Of a stretch of 13,482 bases of DNA, positions 1-8,493 are shown piece by piece. The stretch comes from an uncultured Burkholderiaceae bacterium (GTDB lineage Bacteria > Pseudomonadota > Gammaproteobacteria > Burkholderiales > Burkholderiaceae_C). Both the position numbers and the translations under genes were made by a program. Position 1 is the first letter of the stretch; each line of letters starts with the position of its first letter. Below the pieces are notes generated by a model that saw only the letters and a program-made list of their open reading frames with translations, ran no database searches and was not told the origin of the DNA. The DNA lies in assembly GCA_938022295.1 (NCBI GenBank), contig CALIDR010000298.1, forward strand, positions 1-13,482, given 5' to 3'.

Positions 1-10
1 GACCGTCCAC

Positions 11-823
11 TCACGCCGGCCGTGGCGGCGCAAGCGCCTGCGCGAGCGCGACGTATTCGGCCACCGGCACTTCCTCGGCCCGGCGGCGTAGGTCGAACGC
101 GACCGGCGTGCCGGTGCGCGCCGCCGCGTCGAGGCGCGCGCCGAGCGTGTGGCGCAGCAGCTTGCGGCGCTGCGAGAAGGCGAGCGTGACGAGTTCGCCG
201 AGCAGCCCCTGGTCGACCGCGGGCGGGGCGGCCAGCGGCGTCATCCGCACCACGGCCGACTCGACACGCGGCGGCGGCTCGAAGGCCTGCGGCGGCACGT
301 CGAACAGCGGCTGCACCGCGTAGCGCCACTGCAGCATCACCGACAGCCGGCCGTAGTCCTTGCCGCCGGGGGCGGCGGCGATGCGCTGCACGACTTCCTT
401 CTGCAGCATGAAGTGCTGGTCGGCGATGCGGTCGGCGGCGTCGAGCAGGTGGAACAGCAGCGGCGTCGAGATGTTGTACGGCAGGTTGCCGACGACGCGC
501 AGCGGCTGCCCGCGCTCGGCGGCCAGGGCGGCGAAGTCGACTGCGAGCGCGTCGGCCTCGATCACGTCGAGCCCGGCGCGCCCGCGCAGGCGCGCGGCGA
601 GGTCGCGGTCGAGCTCGACCACGGTCAGCGACCCGCACCGCTCGAGCAGCGGCTGGGTCAGCGCGCCGAGGCCGGGGCCGATCTCGACCAGCGCCTGCCC
701 CGGTCGCGGGTCGATCGCCCGCACGAGCGCGTCGACGACCGCCGGGTCGGCCAGGAAGTGCTGGCCGAAGCGCTTGCGCGCGACGTGGCCAGCGATGCCC
801 GGGCGCGGCGCGCGGCGGCTCAC
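11..823 (-). CDS. rsmA: 16S rRNA (adenine(1518)-N6/adenine(1519)-N6)-dimethyltransferase RsmA (KsgA)
   Basis: Cytoplasmic SAM-dependent enzyme that dimethylates two adjacent adenines in the 3'-terminal hairpin of 16S rRNA late in 30S assembly. The 270-residue product has the usual family length. Visible motifs are the N-terminal RKRFGQHFL (residues 16-24), the SAM-binding loop EIGPGLGALT (47-56), acidic E70 after strand 2, D91 in EADAL, and the catalytic NLPYNIS motif (113-119). FEPPPRVESAVV (181-192) is the conserved segment that follows. The start is a GTG at 821-823. No in-frame ATG lies before the conserved N-terminal motif, so GTG is the best choice. It is the last gene of the leftward lptD-surA-rsmA run, 16 nt after the surA stop, so it is probably cotranscribed and translated without its own promoter. 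pdxA, often found between surA and rsmA, is absent. Identification is secure. Confidence 0.96.
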   Translation of the reverse strand: MSRRAPRPGIAGHVARKRFGQHFLADPAVVDALVRAIDPRPGQALVEIGPGLGALTQPLLERCGSLTVVELDRDLAARLRGRAGLDVIEADALAVDFAALAAERGQPLRVVGNLPYNISTPLLFHLLDAADRIADQHFMLQKEVVQRIAAAPGGKDYGRLSVMLQWRYAVQPLFDVPPQAFEPPPRVESAVVRMTPLAAPPAVDQGLLGELVTLAFSQRRKLLRHTLGARLDAAARTGTPVAFDLRRRAEEVPVAEYVALAQALAPPRPA

Positions 824-839
824 GGCACGCCGGCGCGGC

Positions 840-2180
840 TCAGGGCGCGCCCTCGCGCAGCTCGACGTAGGCCTGCGCGCGCAGGTCGCGCACCCACTCG
901 AGGTAGGCGCGCTCGTACTTCTGCTCGCGCAGCGCGTTGGCGGCCTGCTGGCGCAGCTGACGCGGCTCGATCTCGACGTTGCGGCGTTCGACGACCTGGA
1001 TCAGGTGCACGCCGAAGCGCGAGACGACGGGCTCCGACACCCCGCCCACCGGCAGCGCGTTCATCGCCTGCTCGAACTCGGGCACGAAGCTGCCGGGCGA
1101 AGCCCAGCCCAGGTCACCACCCTGCGCCGCCGAACCGTCCTCCGAGAACTCGCGCGCGACGTCCTCGAAGCGGCGCTCGCCGGCCACGATCTGGCGCCGG
1201 AACTCGGCCAGCCGCCGCTGCGCGGCCTGGGTGCCGGCCTGCGGCGTCGGGCGCAGCAGCACGTGGCGCGCGCGCGTCTGCGTGACGGCGAAGACGCCGG
1301 GGTCGCGCCGCTCGACGAGCTTGAGTACGTGGAAGCCGGCGCCGCTGCGCAGCACGGCCGGGGCCACCTGGCCGGCCTGCAGCGGCCGCACGGCCTCGAC
1401 GAAGAGGTCCGGCAGCCGATCGGCTGGGCGCAGGCCGAGCTCGCCGCCGCGCTCGCGGTTCGGGTCCTCCGACACTTCGCGCGCGACGGCGGCGAAGTCC
1501 TCGCCGGCGCGCACGCGCGCGAGCGCCGCCTCGGCGCGCGCGCGCCGCTCGGCCTCGACGGCCGGCGACGCGTTCTCGGGCATCGCGACCAGGATCTGTG
1601 CGACGTTGAACTCGGTGCGCGCGGTGGAGCCGCGCTCGCGCTCGATCAGGGCGTCGATCTCCTCGTCGGTGACGCGGATGCGCTGCTGCACCTCGCGCTC
1701 GCGCACGCGCTCGACGAGCAGCTGGTCGCGGATGTTGTTGCGGAAGGTGTTGAAGTCGATCCCTTCGCGCTCGACGCGCTCGCGCAGCTGCGCCGGCGGG
1801 ATCTGGTTCTGCAGCGCGACGCTGGCCAGTGCCCGCTGCAGCTCGGCGTCGTCGATGCGCACACCGCTGTCGCGCGCGTGGCTGAGGATCACCCGCTCCT
1901 CGATCAGCGCGTCGAGCACCTGCTCGCGCAGCCTCGCCTCGGGCGGCAGCGGCGCGTTGGCGCGCGCGGCGCTCTCGCGCACGCGCGCCATCCGCTGCGC
2001 GAGCTCGACGGCGGTGACGAGCTCCTGGTTGACGACGGCGACGATGTAGTCGGCCGTGCGCGGCTGCGCGGCGGCACCGGGCGCGGCCAGCAGCGCGCCG
2101 GCGGCCGCCGCCAGGGCGGCGAGCCATCGCGCTGCGGGGCCGTGGCCGCGGCGCCGCGGCGGGAAGGGGCGGTCAGTCAT
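840..2180 (-). CDS. surA: Periplasmic chaperone / peptidyl-prolyl cis-trans isomerase SurA
   Basis: SurA escorts unfolded outer-membrane proteins, including LptD, through the periplasm to the BAM complex. The 446-residue product starts with a signal peptide: basic residues 9-18, an Ala/Leu-rich core at about 19-34, and a likely cut after AAA-38. A SurA N-terminal chaperone domain follows (about 42-180, with VAVVNQELVT near its start). Then come two parvulin-type PPIase repeats at about 190-291 (SEDP...GGELG) and 301-400 (ARHVLL, SEDGSAAQGGDLGW, FGVHLIQV), and a C-terminal helix (410-440). The chosen ATG at 2178-2180 lies inside the end of lptD, giving the overlap ATGACTGA, which suggests translational coupling. 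A start 11 codons upstream is possible but would place an arginine-rich run before the signal peptide. It is the middle gene of the lptD-surA-rsmA operon. Length and domain order are normal. Confidence 0.95.
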   Translation of the reverse strand: MTDRPFPPRRRGHGPAARWLAALAAAAGALLAAPGAAAQPRTADYIVAVVNQELVTAVELAQRMARVRESAARANAPLPPEARLREQVLDALIEERVILSHARDSGVRIDDAELQRALASVALQNQIPPAQLRERVEREGIDFNTFRNNIRDQLLVERVREREVQQRIRVTDEEIDALIERERGSTARTEFNVAQILVAMPENASPAVEAERRARAEAALARVRAGEDFAAVAREVSEDPNRERGGELGLRPADRLPDLFVEAVRPLQAGQVAPAVLRSGAGFHVLKLVERRDPGVFAVTQTRARHVLLRPTPQAGTQAAQRRLAEFRRQIVAGERRFEDVAREFSEDGSAAQGGDLGWASPGSFVPEFEQAMNALPVGGVSEPVVSRFGVHLIQVVERRNVEIEPRQLRQQAANALREQKYERAYLEWVRDLRAQAYVELREGAP

Positions 2181-4545
2181 AGGGGCGAGGCGGTGGCGGC
2201 GTCGGCGACGCATCCTCGCGCAGCAGCCGGTAACCGGGGATATTGTCCTTCAGCACGCGCAGCGGGTTGGACCCCAGCCGCGACAGGCCCACGAGCTCGA
2301 GCTGCAGCAGCACCCGCGTCGTCGATTCGGCGGCGCCGAGCGAGAGGTTCTCGGCCACCGCGCGCACGATCCAGCAGCCGGCGTCGTACTCCAGGCCGAC
2401 GAGGGCGCCGGTCAGGCGGCTGTCGCGCAGGCTGTAGCTCAGGCGGCCGACGCCGTAGAACGTGCCGCGGCAGCGGCCCGTGGGCACCTCGCGCGGCGCG
2501 CCCTCCACGGGCCCGGCCAGCGGCCATTGCCAGCCCAAGTCGAGCTGCTCGGTGAGGTCGCGCGCGAAGCTGTAGCGCGCCCCGACGGTGCGGAAGGGCC
2601 CGGGCGAATAGCGCGCGCCCAGGATCGTGCGCGTCGTGCGGGCGATGCTCGGGCTGTACTGCACCGAGCCGTCGAGCGTCCAGTGCGGCGTCACCGTCGA
2701 CGAGGCGACGAGCAGCAGGTCGGAGAAGCGCTGCGACGGCGGCTGGCCGGCCACCGTGACCTCCATGTCCTCGAGCAGGTAGCGCTGCACCAGCGCCACC
2801 CGCATGCGCTCGACGCCGCTGGCCTGCTCCGTCACCCGGCTGGCCACGCCGAAGGCGACCTGGTGGGCGTCGGAGACGCGGTCCACGCCGGCGAAGGCGT
2901 TGTCGCTGTAGATCGAGATCTCGTTGAAGTCCTTCAGCGCGGTGTCGAACAGCGGCAGCGACGCCTGGTCGCGCGTGGGCGTGTAGGCGTAGACGAGCCG
3001 CGGCTCGAGCGTCTGCCGCAGCGCGCGGTCGAACCAGCGCACCTCGCGCTCGAAGACCAGCCCGCCGTCGACGCCGACGGTGGGGATCACGCGCTGCGCG
3101 CGCATGCGCCCGTCGGCCATCGGGCGGTCGGTGTCGTAGGCGGCGGCGTTGAGCGCGGCGCGCGGCACGAGGTGGCCGTACGACGCGCGCAGCGGCCACG
3201 CCAGGGTGCCGATCGCGTGCACGCGCCGGCCGGTGACGGCGTCGTCGTCGGCGCCGGCGGGGCGCGTGAAGCGGTTGACCTCGGTCTCGACGCCGTACTC
3301 GAAGCCGCCGAGCATGCCGCTGCCGCGCACGCCGAGCTGGGGGCTGCGCTGGTACGGGGCGACGATGCGCGCCGGCGGCGCGCCGTCCTGCAGCACCTGC
3401 CACTGCTGCACGCCGCCGTAGGCCTCCCACCGGCCGCCCGCGATCGGCAGCGCCCGCGCGAGCTCGAGCTCCTGCGGCAGCAGGCGCGGCGTGAAGCGGG
3501 CGTCGGGGCGGGCGAAGTCCTTCCAGTAGTCGTCGTCGGAGACGCGCTGCACGTCGGCCCGGTAGCGCCACCCGGCGCCGAACCCGCCGTCGTGCCGCAG
3601 CGCGGCCGCCCAGCGGTCGGCGTCGGCGACGCGGTCGCCGGGCAGCGCGTGCACCTGCACCTGGCCGCGGTACTGCGGCTGCAGGTAGCGGAACTCGCCG
3701 GCGGCGCCGAGCCCGCGGCGGCTGTAGACGATCGGCGTCACGGTGGCGTCGACCGGCGGCGCGATGTTCCAGTAGTACGGCACGCCGAACTCGACGCCGC
3801 TGCGGCTGTCCAGCCCCAGCGTCGGCGGCAGCCAGCCGGACTTGCGCTCGTCGGTGACGGGAAAGCTCAGCCGCGGCGCGGCCAGGATCGGCACGCCGAG
3901 GAAGACGAGCCGCGCGCGCTCGGCCACGCCTTCGTTGGCGTCGAGGTCCACCGTCAGCCGCTCGGCGACGAGCAGCCAGTCGGGCGTGCCGCCGCCGTCG
4001 CGGTCGCAGCTCGTGTAGTTGCCGCGCGTGATCGCGGCCTGCGTGCGGCTCGCGATGTCGATCCGCTCGGCGCTGCCGCCGCCGCGGGTGCGGGCGAAGA
4101 AGTACTCGGGGCGGACGACGAAGCCCTCGAACGTCTGCAGCGTCAGCTCGAGCTCGGCGCCCGCGAACACGTCGCCGTCGCGCTCCAGCCGCACGCCGCC
4201 CTCGGCGCGCGCGCGATCGGCCGGCTGGTCGTAGGCGATGCGGTCGGCGCGGATGGCCACCGGCCCGCGGCGCACCCGCACGTCGCCGCTCGCGGTGGCC
4301 TCGCGTCCCGGGCGCACTTCGATGCGGTCGGCATCGATCGTGACCGGCAGCTCGTCCGCCGCGTCCTGGGCGAGTGCTGCGCCGACGCCCGACGCGGCCG
4401 CGGCCAGGGCCAGCGCGTGCGCCAGGCGGCGACGGCTTCGCCGCGGGAAGCCGGACGCGGGCGACGGGGCGGGGCAACGGCAGGCGGTCAGCGGGCGCAA
4501 CGGGAGGGCATCGGCGAAGGGACCCACGGCGGCGGGCGCGTGCAC
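2173..4545 (-). CDS. lptD: LPS-assembly protein LptD (OstA/Imp), outer-membrane beta-barrel
   Basis: LptD, with the lipoprotein LptE, inserts lipopolysaccharide into the outer leaflet of the outer membrane. The 790-residue product has a signal sequence (RRSRRR at 35-40, hydrophobic Ala-rich core at about 41-57, likely cut after ALA-59). A periplasmic LptA/OstA-like domain follows (about 67-150, IDADRIEV to EYFFART). The rest is a long barrel region rich in alternating aromatic and polar strands. C180 in NYTSC and C724 in DAGCW match the positions of the structural disulphide known from E. coli LptD. C692 is an additional cysteine, and the adjacent Cys-Cys pair of E. coli is here a single Cys. 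The start is a GTG (4543-4545), which gives an unusually long n-region. In-frame alternatives are GTG at 4527 and a TTG at codon 16, so the exact start is uncertain. It is first in the operon, divergent from amgK. Confidence 0.95.
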   Translation of the reverse strand: MHAPAAVGPFADALPLRPLTACRCPAPSPASGFPRRSRRRLAHALALAAAASGVGAALAQDAADELPVTIDADRIEVRPGREATASGDVRVRRGPVAIRADRIAYDQPADRARAEGGVRLERDGDVFAGAELELTLQTFEGFVVRPEYFFARTRGGGSAERIDIASRTQAAITRGNYTSCDRDGGGTPDWLLVAERLTVDLDANEGVAERARLVFLGVPILAAPRLSFPVTDERKSGWLPPTLGLDSRSGVEFGVPYYWNIAPPVDATVTPIVYSRRGLGAAGEFRYLQPQYRGQVQVHALPGDRVADADRWAAALRHDGGFGAGWRYRADVQRVSDDDYWKDFARPDARFTPRLLPQELELARALPIAGGRWEAYGGVQQWQVLQDGAPPARIVAPYQRSPQLGVRGSGMLGGFEYGVETEVNRFTRPAGADDDAVTGRRVHAIGTLAWPLRASYGHLVPRAALNAAAYDTDRPMADGRMRAQRVIPTVGVDGGLVFEREVRWFDRALRQTLEPRLVYAYTPTRDQASLPLFDTALKDFNEISIYSDNAFAGVDRVSDAHQVAFGVASRVTEQASGVERMRVALVQRYLLEDMEVTVAGQPPSQRFSDLLLVASSTVTPHWTLDGSVQYSPSIARTTRTILGARYSPGPFRTVGARYSFARDLTEQLDLGWQWPLAGPVEGAPREVPTGRCRGTFYGVGRLSYSLRDSRLTGALVGLEYDAGCWIVRAVAENLSLGAAESTTRVLLQLELVGLSRLGSNPLRVLKDNIPGYRLLREDASPTPPPPRPYD

Positions 4546-4580
4546 GCCGCCCCGGCGCGCGATGCCGTCGGGGCCGCGAA

Positions 4581-4597
4581 CCTAGAATTCATTATCC
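4581..4597. promoter_or_regulatory. AT-rich island, candidate divergent promoter for lptD and amgK
   Basis: This short AT-rich patch stands out in an otherwise very GC-rich divergent spacer. On the plus strand TAGAAT (4583-4588) matches the sigma70 -10 hexamer at 5 of 6 positions. On the minus strand GATAAT (4596-4591) also matches at 5 of 6. Neither has a good -35 hexamer at 16-18 nt, so the call rests mainly on composition and position. A minus-strand start near 4584 would give lptD a leader of about 40 nt. A plus-strand start near 4595 would make the upstream ATG at 4598 almost leaderless, or give a leader of about 70 nt to the ATG at 4667. Confidence 0.4.
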
Positions 4598-4666
4598 ATG
4601 AGCGCTTCGCGCTCCCGCCGCGCCGGCTGGCCGCAGGGCCTCGGGCCGGCGCACCCTCCGCTGCCG

Positions 4667-5731
4667 ATGACCTCCCCCGCTTCGACGATCGCCTGGCCCG
4701 ACGCGGCCCGGCGCCAGGCGTTCGACGCCTGGCTGGCGCCGCTGGCCACCGAGCACCGGCTGCACGTCCACACGCTTCGGCCGGCCTCGGCCGACGCGAG
4801 CTTCCGGCGCTACTTCCGCGTCGACGCCGACGACGGCAGCCGCATCGTGATGGACGCGCCGCCGCCGCAGGAGGACGTGCGTCCGTTCCTGCACGTGGCC
4901 GGGCTGATCGCGCGCGCCGGACTGCACGCGCCGCCGGTGCTGGCCGCCGACGCGGCACAGGGTTTCGTGCTGCTCGGCGACCTGGGCCACACGCCCTATC
5001 TGGAGGCGCTGCGCGGTGGCGACGCGCGGCGGGCCGACGCGCTGATGCGCGACGCGATCGGCGCGCTGGTGCGCTGGCAGCGCGACGTCGACCCCGCGAC
5101 GCTGCCGCCGTACGACGCCGCGCTGCTGCAGCGCGAACTGGCGCTGTTTCCCGAGTGGTGCGTACAGCGCGAGTTCGGCCGCCACTGGGGCGAGCGCGAA
5201 CGTCGCCACTGGGAGCAGCTGTGCGCGCGCCTCGTCGACAGCGCGCTCGCCCAGCCGCGCGTGGCGGTGCACCGCGACTGGATGCCGCGAAACCTGATGG
5301 TGGCCGACCCGAACCCCGGCATCCTGGACTTCCAGGACGCGGTCCACGGGCCGATCACGTACGACGTCGCGTCGCTGCTGCGCGACGCCTTCGTCTCGTG
5401 GGACGAGGAGCGCGAGATCGACTGGGCCGTGCGCTGGTGGCAGCAGGCGCGCGCGGCGGGGCTGTTCGGCGACCACCCGACGGGCGAGGACTTCGGCGAG
5501 TGCTGGCGCGCGCTCGAGTGGATGGGCCTGCAGCGCCACCTGAAGGTGCTCGGCATCTTCTGCCGCCTGAAGCACCGCGACGGCAAGCCCGCCTACGCGG
5601 CCGACCTGCCGCGCTTCTTCGCCTACGCGGTGCGCGTGGCCACCCGCTACCGGCCGCTGGAGCCGCTGCTCGGCCTCGTCGAGCCGCTGTGCGGCGACGG
5701 CATGATCGCCACCGGCTACGCGCTGCGGTGA
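4667..5731 (+). CDS. amgK: N-acetylmuramate/N-acetylglucosamine anomeric kinase AmgK (aminoglycoside phosphotransferase fold)
   Basis: AmgK phosphorylates the anomeric carbon of MurNAc (and GlcNAc) recovered from turned-over peptidoglycan. This feeds a recycling route to UDP-MurNAc that bypasses de novo synthesis. The 354-residue protein has the N-lobe ASADASFRRYFRV (40-52) and MDAPPPQED (62-70) typical of AmgK. It also has the kinase catalytic loop HRDWMPRN (202-209; D204 base, N209) and the metal-binding DFQDA (221-225). An ATG at 4598 in the same frame would add 23 residues, but starting at 4667 puts the SFRRYF motif near residue 45, as in characterised AmgK proteins. Neither start has a clear Shine-Dalgarno, and the upstream one could be leaderless. 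Divergent from lptD is the usual family context. The usual downstream partner murU (MurNAc-1-P uridylyltransferase) is not adjacent. Function in this organism is inferred from homology. Confidence 0.85.
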   Translation: MTSPASTIAWPDAARRQAFDAWLAPLATEHRLHVHTLRPASADASFRRYFRVDADDGSRIVMDAPPPQEDVRPFLHVAGLIARAGLHAPPVLAADAAQGFVLLGDLGHTPYLEALRGGDARRADALMRDAIGALVRWQRDVDPATLPPYDAALLQRELALFPEWCVQREFGRHWGERERRHWEQLCARLVDSALAQPRVAVHRDWMPRNLMVADPNPGILDFQDAVHGPITYDVASLLRDAFVSWDEEREIDWAVRWWQQARAAGLFGDHPTGEDFGECWRALEWMGLQRHLKVLGIFCRLKHRDGKPAYAADLPRFFAYAVRVATRYRPLEPLLGLVEPLCGDGMIATGYALR

Positions 5732-5761
5732 GCCCCGGGAAAGCCCCGGCCACGGAAACAC

Positions 5762-5779
5762 CTGTCACGCAATCGCCAC
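5762..5779 (+). promoter_or_regulatory. Weak Pho-box-like direct repeat
   Basis: The 134-nt spacer after amgK contains CTGTCAC (5762-5768), four bases GCAA, then TCGCCAC (5773-5779). This has the 7-4-7 layout of a PhoB box. The first half matches CTGTCAT at 6 of 7 positions, but the second matches at only about 3 of 7. No -10 hexamer is obvious at the expected distance. It would act on the small gene at 5866. Treat as a weak candidate; chance occurrence is quite possible. Confidence 0.2.
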
Positions 5780-5865
5780 AAATCCGGGCGTCGCACTCGG
5801 GAACTTCCGGCCGATGGCGGCTCCGCCGGCACACTGCGTTTTGCTGCAACCGCACAATCGCTGCC

Positions 5866-6093
5866 ATGGGGTTACCGCAACCGCTGTCGCCGTCGGACGC
5901 CGAGCGTCCCGCACCCGCACTGTCGGAGTGGATCGGCTTCAAGTGGCTGATGGGCGTGCAAGGCCACCGCGTCGACGTGCAGCGGCTGCAGTGCGACAGT
6001 GAGTACGCGCTGACCTGTCTCGCGCAGGCCTGCGGCGGGCGCGACCCGGTGCTGCGCGCCTACGCCGAGCGGCTGCGCCAGCGGCTCGGCTGA
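5866..6093 (+). CDS. Conserved-looking small protein of unknown function (75 aa)
   Basis: A 75-residue soluble protein with no signal peptide, membrane segment or metal-binding cysteine cluster. The core is EWIGFKWLMGVQGHRVDVQRL... (from residue 21), followed by a short helix with two cysteines (C43, C51) and a basic C-terminal helix (residues 61-75). The EW-GFKWLM and the 'H+V ... RLQ-D-YA' pattern resembles small hypothetical proteins I associate with Burkholderiales, though I cannot name a family. The ATG at 5866 is the only in-frame ATG before the core, and no good ribosome binding site is visible. The gene lies 134 nt after amgK on the same strand and ends 13 nt before the convergent M20 peptidase stop. 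The frame is open far upstream only because of GC bias. Function unknown; I rate it real mainly on composition, context and recalled resemblance. Confidence 0.65.
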   Translation: MGLPQPLSPSDAERPAPALSEWIGFKWLMGVQGHRVDVQRLQCDSEYALTCLAQACGGRDPVLRAYAERLRQRLG

Positions 6094-6106
6094 CCGGCGG
6101 CCCCGC

Positions 6107-7578
<1,472 letters not shown>

Positions 7579-7582
<4 letters not shown>

Positions 7583-8439
7583 GCGCGGTCTCCGGAAGTC
7601 GGGCGCAGTGTAGACAGCCAGCCGACGAGCCGCGCGATCACCTCGTCGCGCTCGGGTTCGTTCAGCGGCTCGTGATAGAGCGCCGGGTAGTGCCGTGCGG
7701 TGACGACGGCCGGCGATGCGGCGGCGGCGAACGCGGCGCTGCCGGCCGGATCGACGATGCGGTCGGCGCCGCCCCAGATCACGAGCGTCGGCACCCGCCA
7801 GCGCGGCGCCTGCGCGCGCACGAACGCGCCGGCGTCGACGATGAACCGCGCCAGGCGCGCCGAGATGCGGTCGTGCACCAGCGGGTCGGCGAGGTAGGCG
7901 CGCACGACCTCGGGGTCGCGCGACAGCAGGGTCGCATCGAGGCCGCTCTTCACCGCCACGTCGGGCGCCAGGCGCCGCATCACCGCGAGCTGCAGCGCCT
8001 GCCAGCGCGTCATCCGGGCCGCCAGCGCGGGGGCGACGAGCACGAGCCCGTCGACCGCGCGCGACCACGGCGCCGGCTGCGGCTGCAGCGCCTCGGCGAC
8101 GAAGCGCGCGGCCACCGCGCCGCCCATGCTGTCGCCGAGCAGGACGAGCGGCCGCCCCGGCCACTCGGCGCGCACGGCGTCGACGACGAGCGCCAGGTCG
8201 GCGAGCAGGCCGTCGTCGGTGCCGATCACGCCGCGTGCGCCGTCGCTCGCGCCGTGGCCGCGCTGGTCGTGGCCGAGCACCGTCCAGCCGGCGGCGTTCA
8301 GCGCCGCGGCGACGTGGGCGTAGCGCCCGGCGTGCTCGCTCAGGCCGTGCACGATCAGCACCGCCCCGCGCGGCTGCGCGCACGGCCAGCGCCGCAGCAC
8401 GAGCCGCCGGCCGTCGGCGGTGCGCCGATGGTCTTGCAT
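7579..8439 (-). CDS. Alpha/beta hydrolase, monoacylglycerol lipase-like
   Basis: A 286-residue serine hydrolase of the monoacylglycerol lipase / lysophospholipase branch. It would release free fatty acid from monoacylglycerol-type or lysophospholipid esters. The order is family-typical: oxyanion segment HGLSEHAGRY (31-40), GHDQRGHGASDG (56-67), nucleophile elbow LGDSMGG with S104, D226 in WGGADRIVD, and H256 in LYHEPLNEP. The elbow reads GDSMGG rather than the more common GHSMGG. No signal peptide is seen, so the product is probably cytoplasmic. The ATG at 8437-8439 is preferred over one 8 codons upstream, because the conserved part starts soon after it. It is the first gene of a two-gene minus-strand unit with the M20 peptidase and shares a 54-nt divergent spacer with the crotonase gene. 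The physiological substrate is inferred only. Confidence 0.88.
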
Positions 8440-8493
8440 CGGGCGGCATTGGATCACGGGCACACTGCGGCCCCGTCACCGCTGGAGACTCCG

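Noticed and set aside
149..1285. 378-codon plus-strand open frame opposite rsmA and surA
   Set aside because: An Arg-rich shadow with no recognisable domain.
360..2555. 731-codon plus-strand open frame opposite rsmA, surA and lptD
   Set aside because: An antisense shadow caused by GC bias. The minus-strand genes have full sets of family motifs.
4592..5761. 389-codon minus-strand open frame
   Set aside because: Antisense to amgK, which has the intact kinase motifs.
2056..6093. 1345-codon plus-strand open frame
   Set aside because: Mostly antisense to surA and lptD and out of frame with amgK. Composition is Arg/Ala/His-rich low complexity without domains. Only its last 75 codons look like a real gene.
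7583..8479. N-terminal extension of the M20 peptidase frame
   Set aside because: The added residues are an Arg/Ala shadow of the lipase gene. The ATG at 7580-7582 has a ribosome binding site and an ATGA overlap.
7672..8493. Long N-terminal extension of the crotonase frame
   Set aside because: Antisense to the lipase gene; the ATG at 8494 has GGAG upstream and gives the normal family length.
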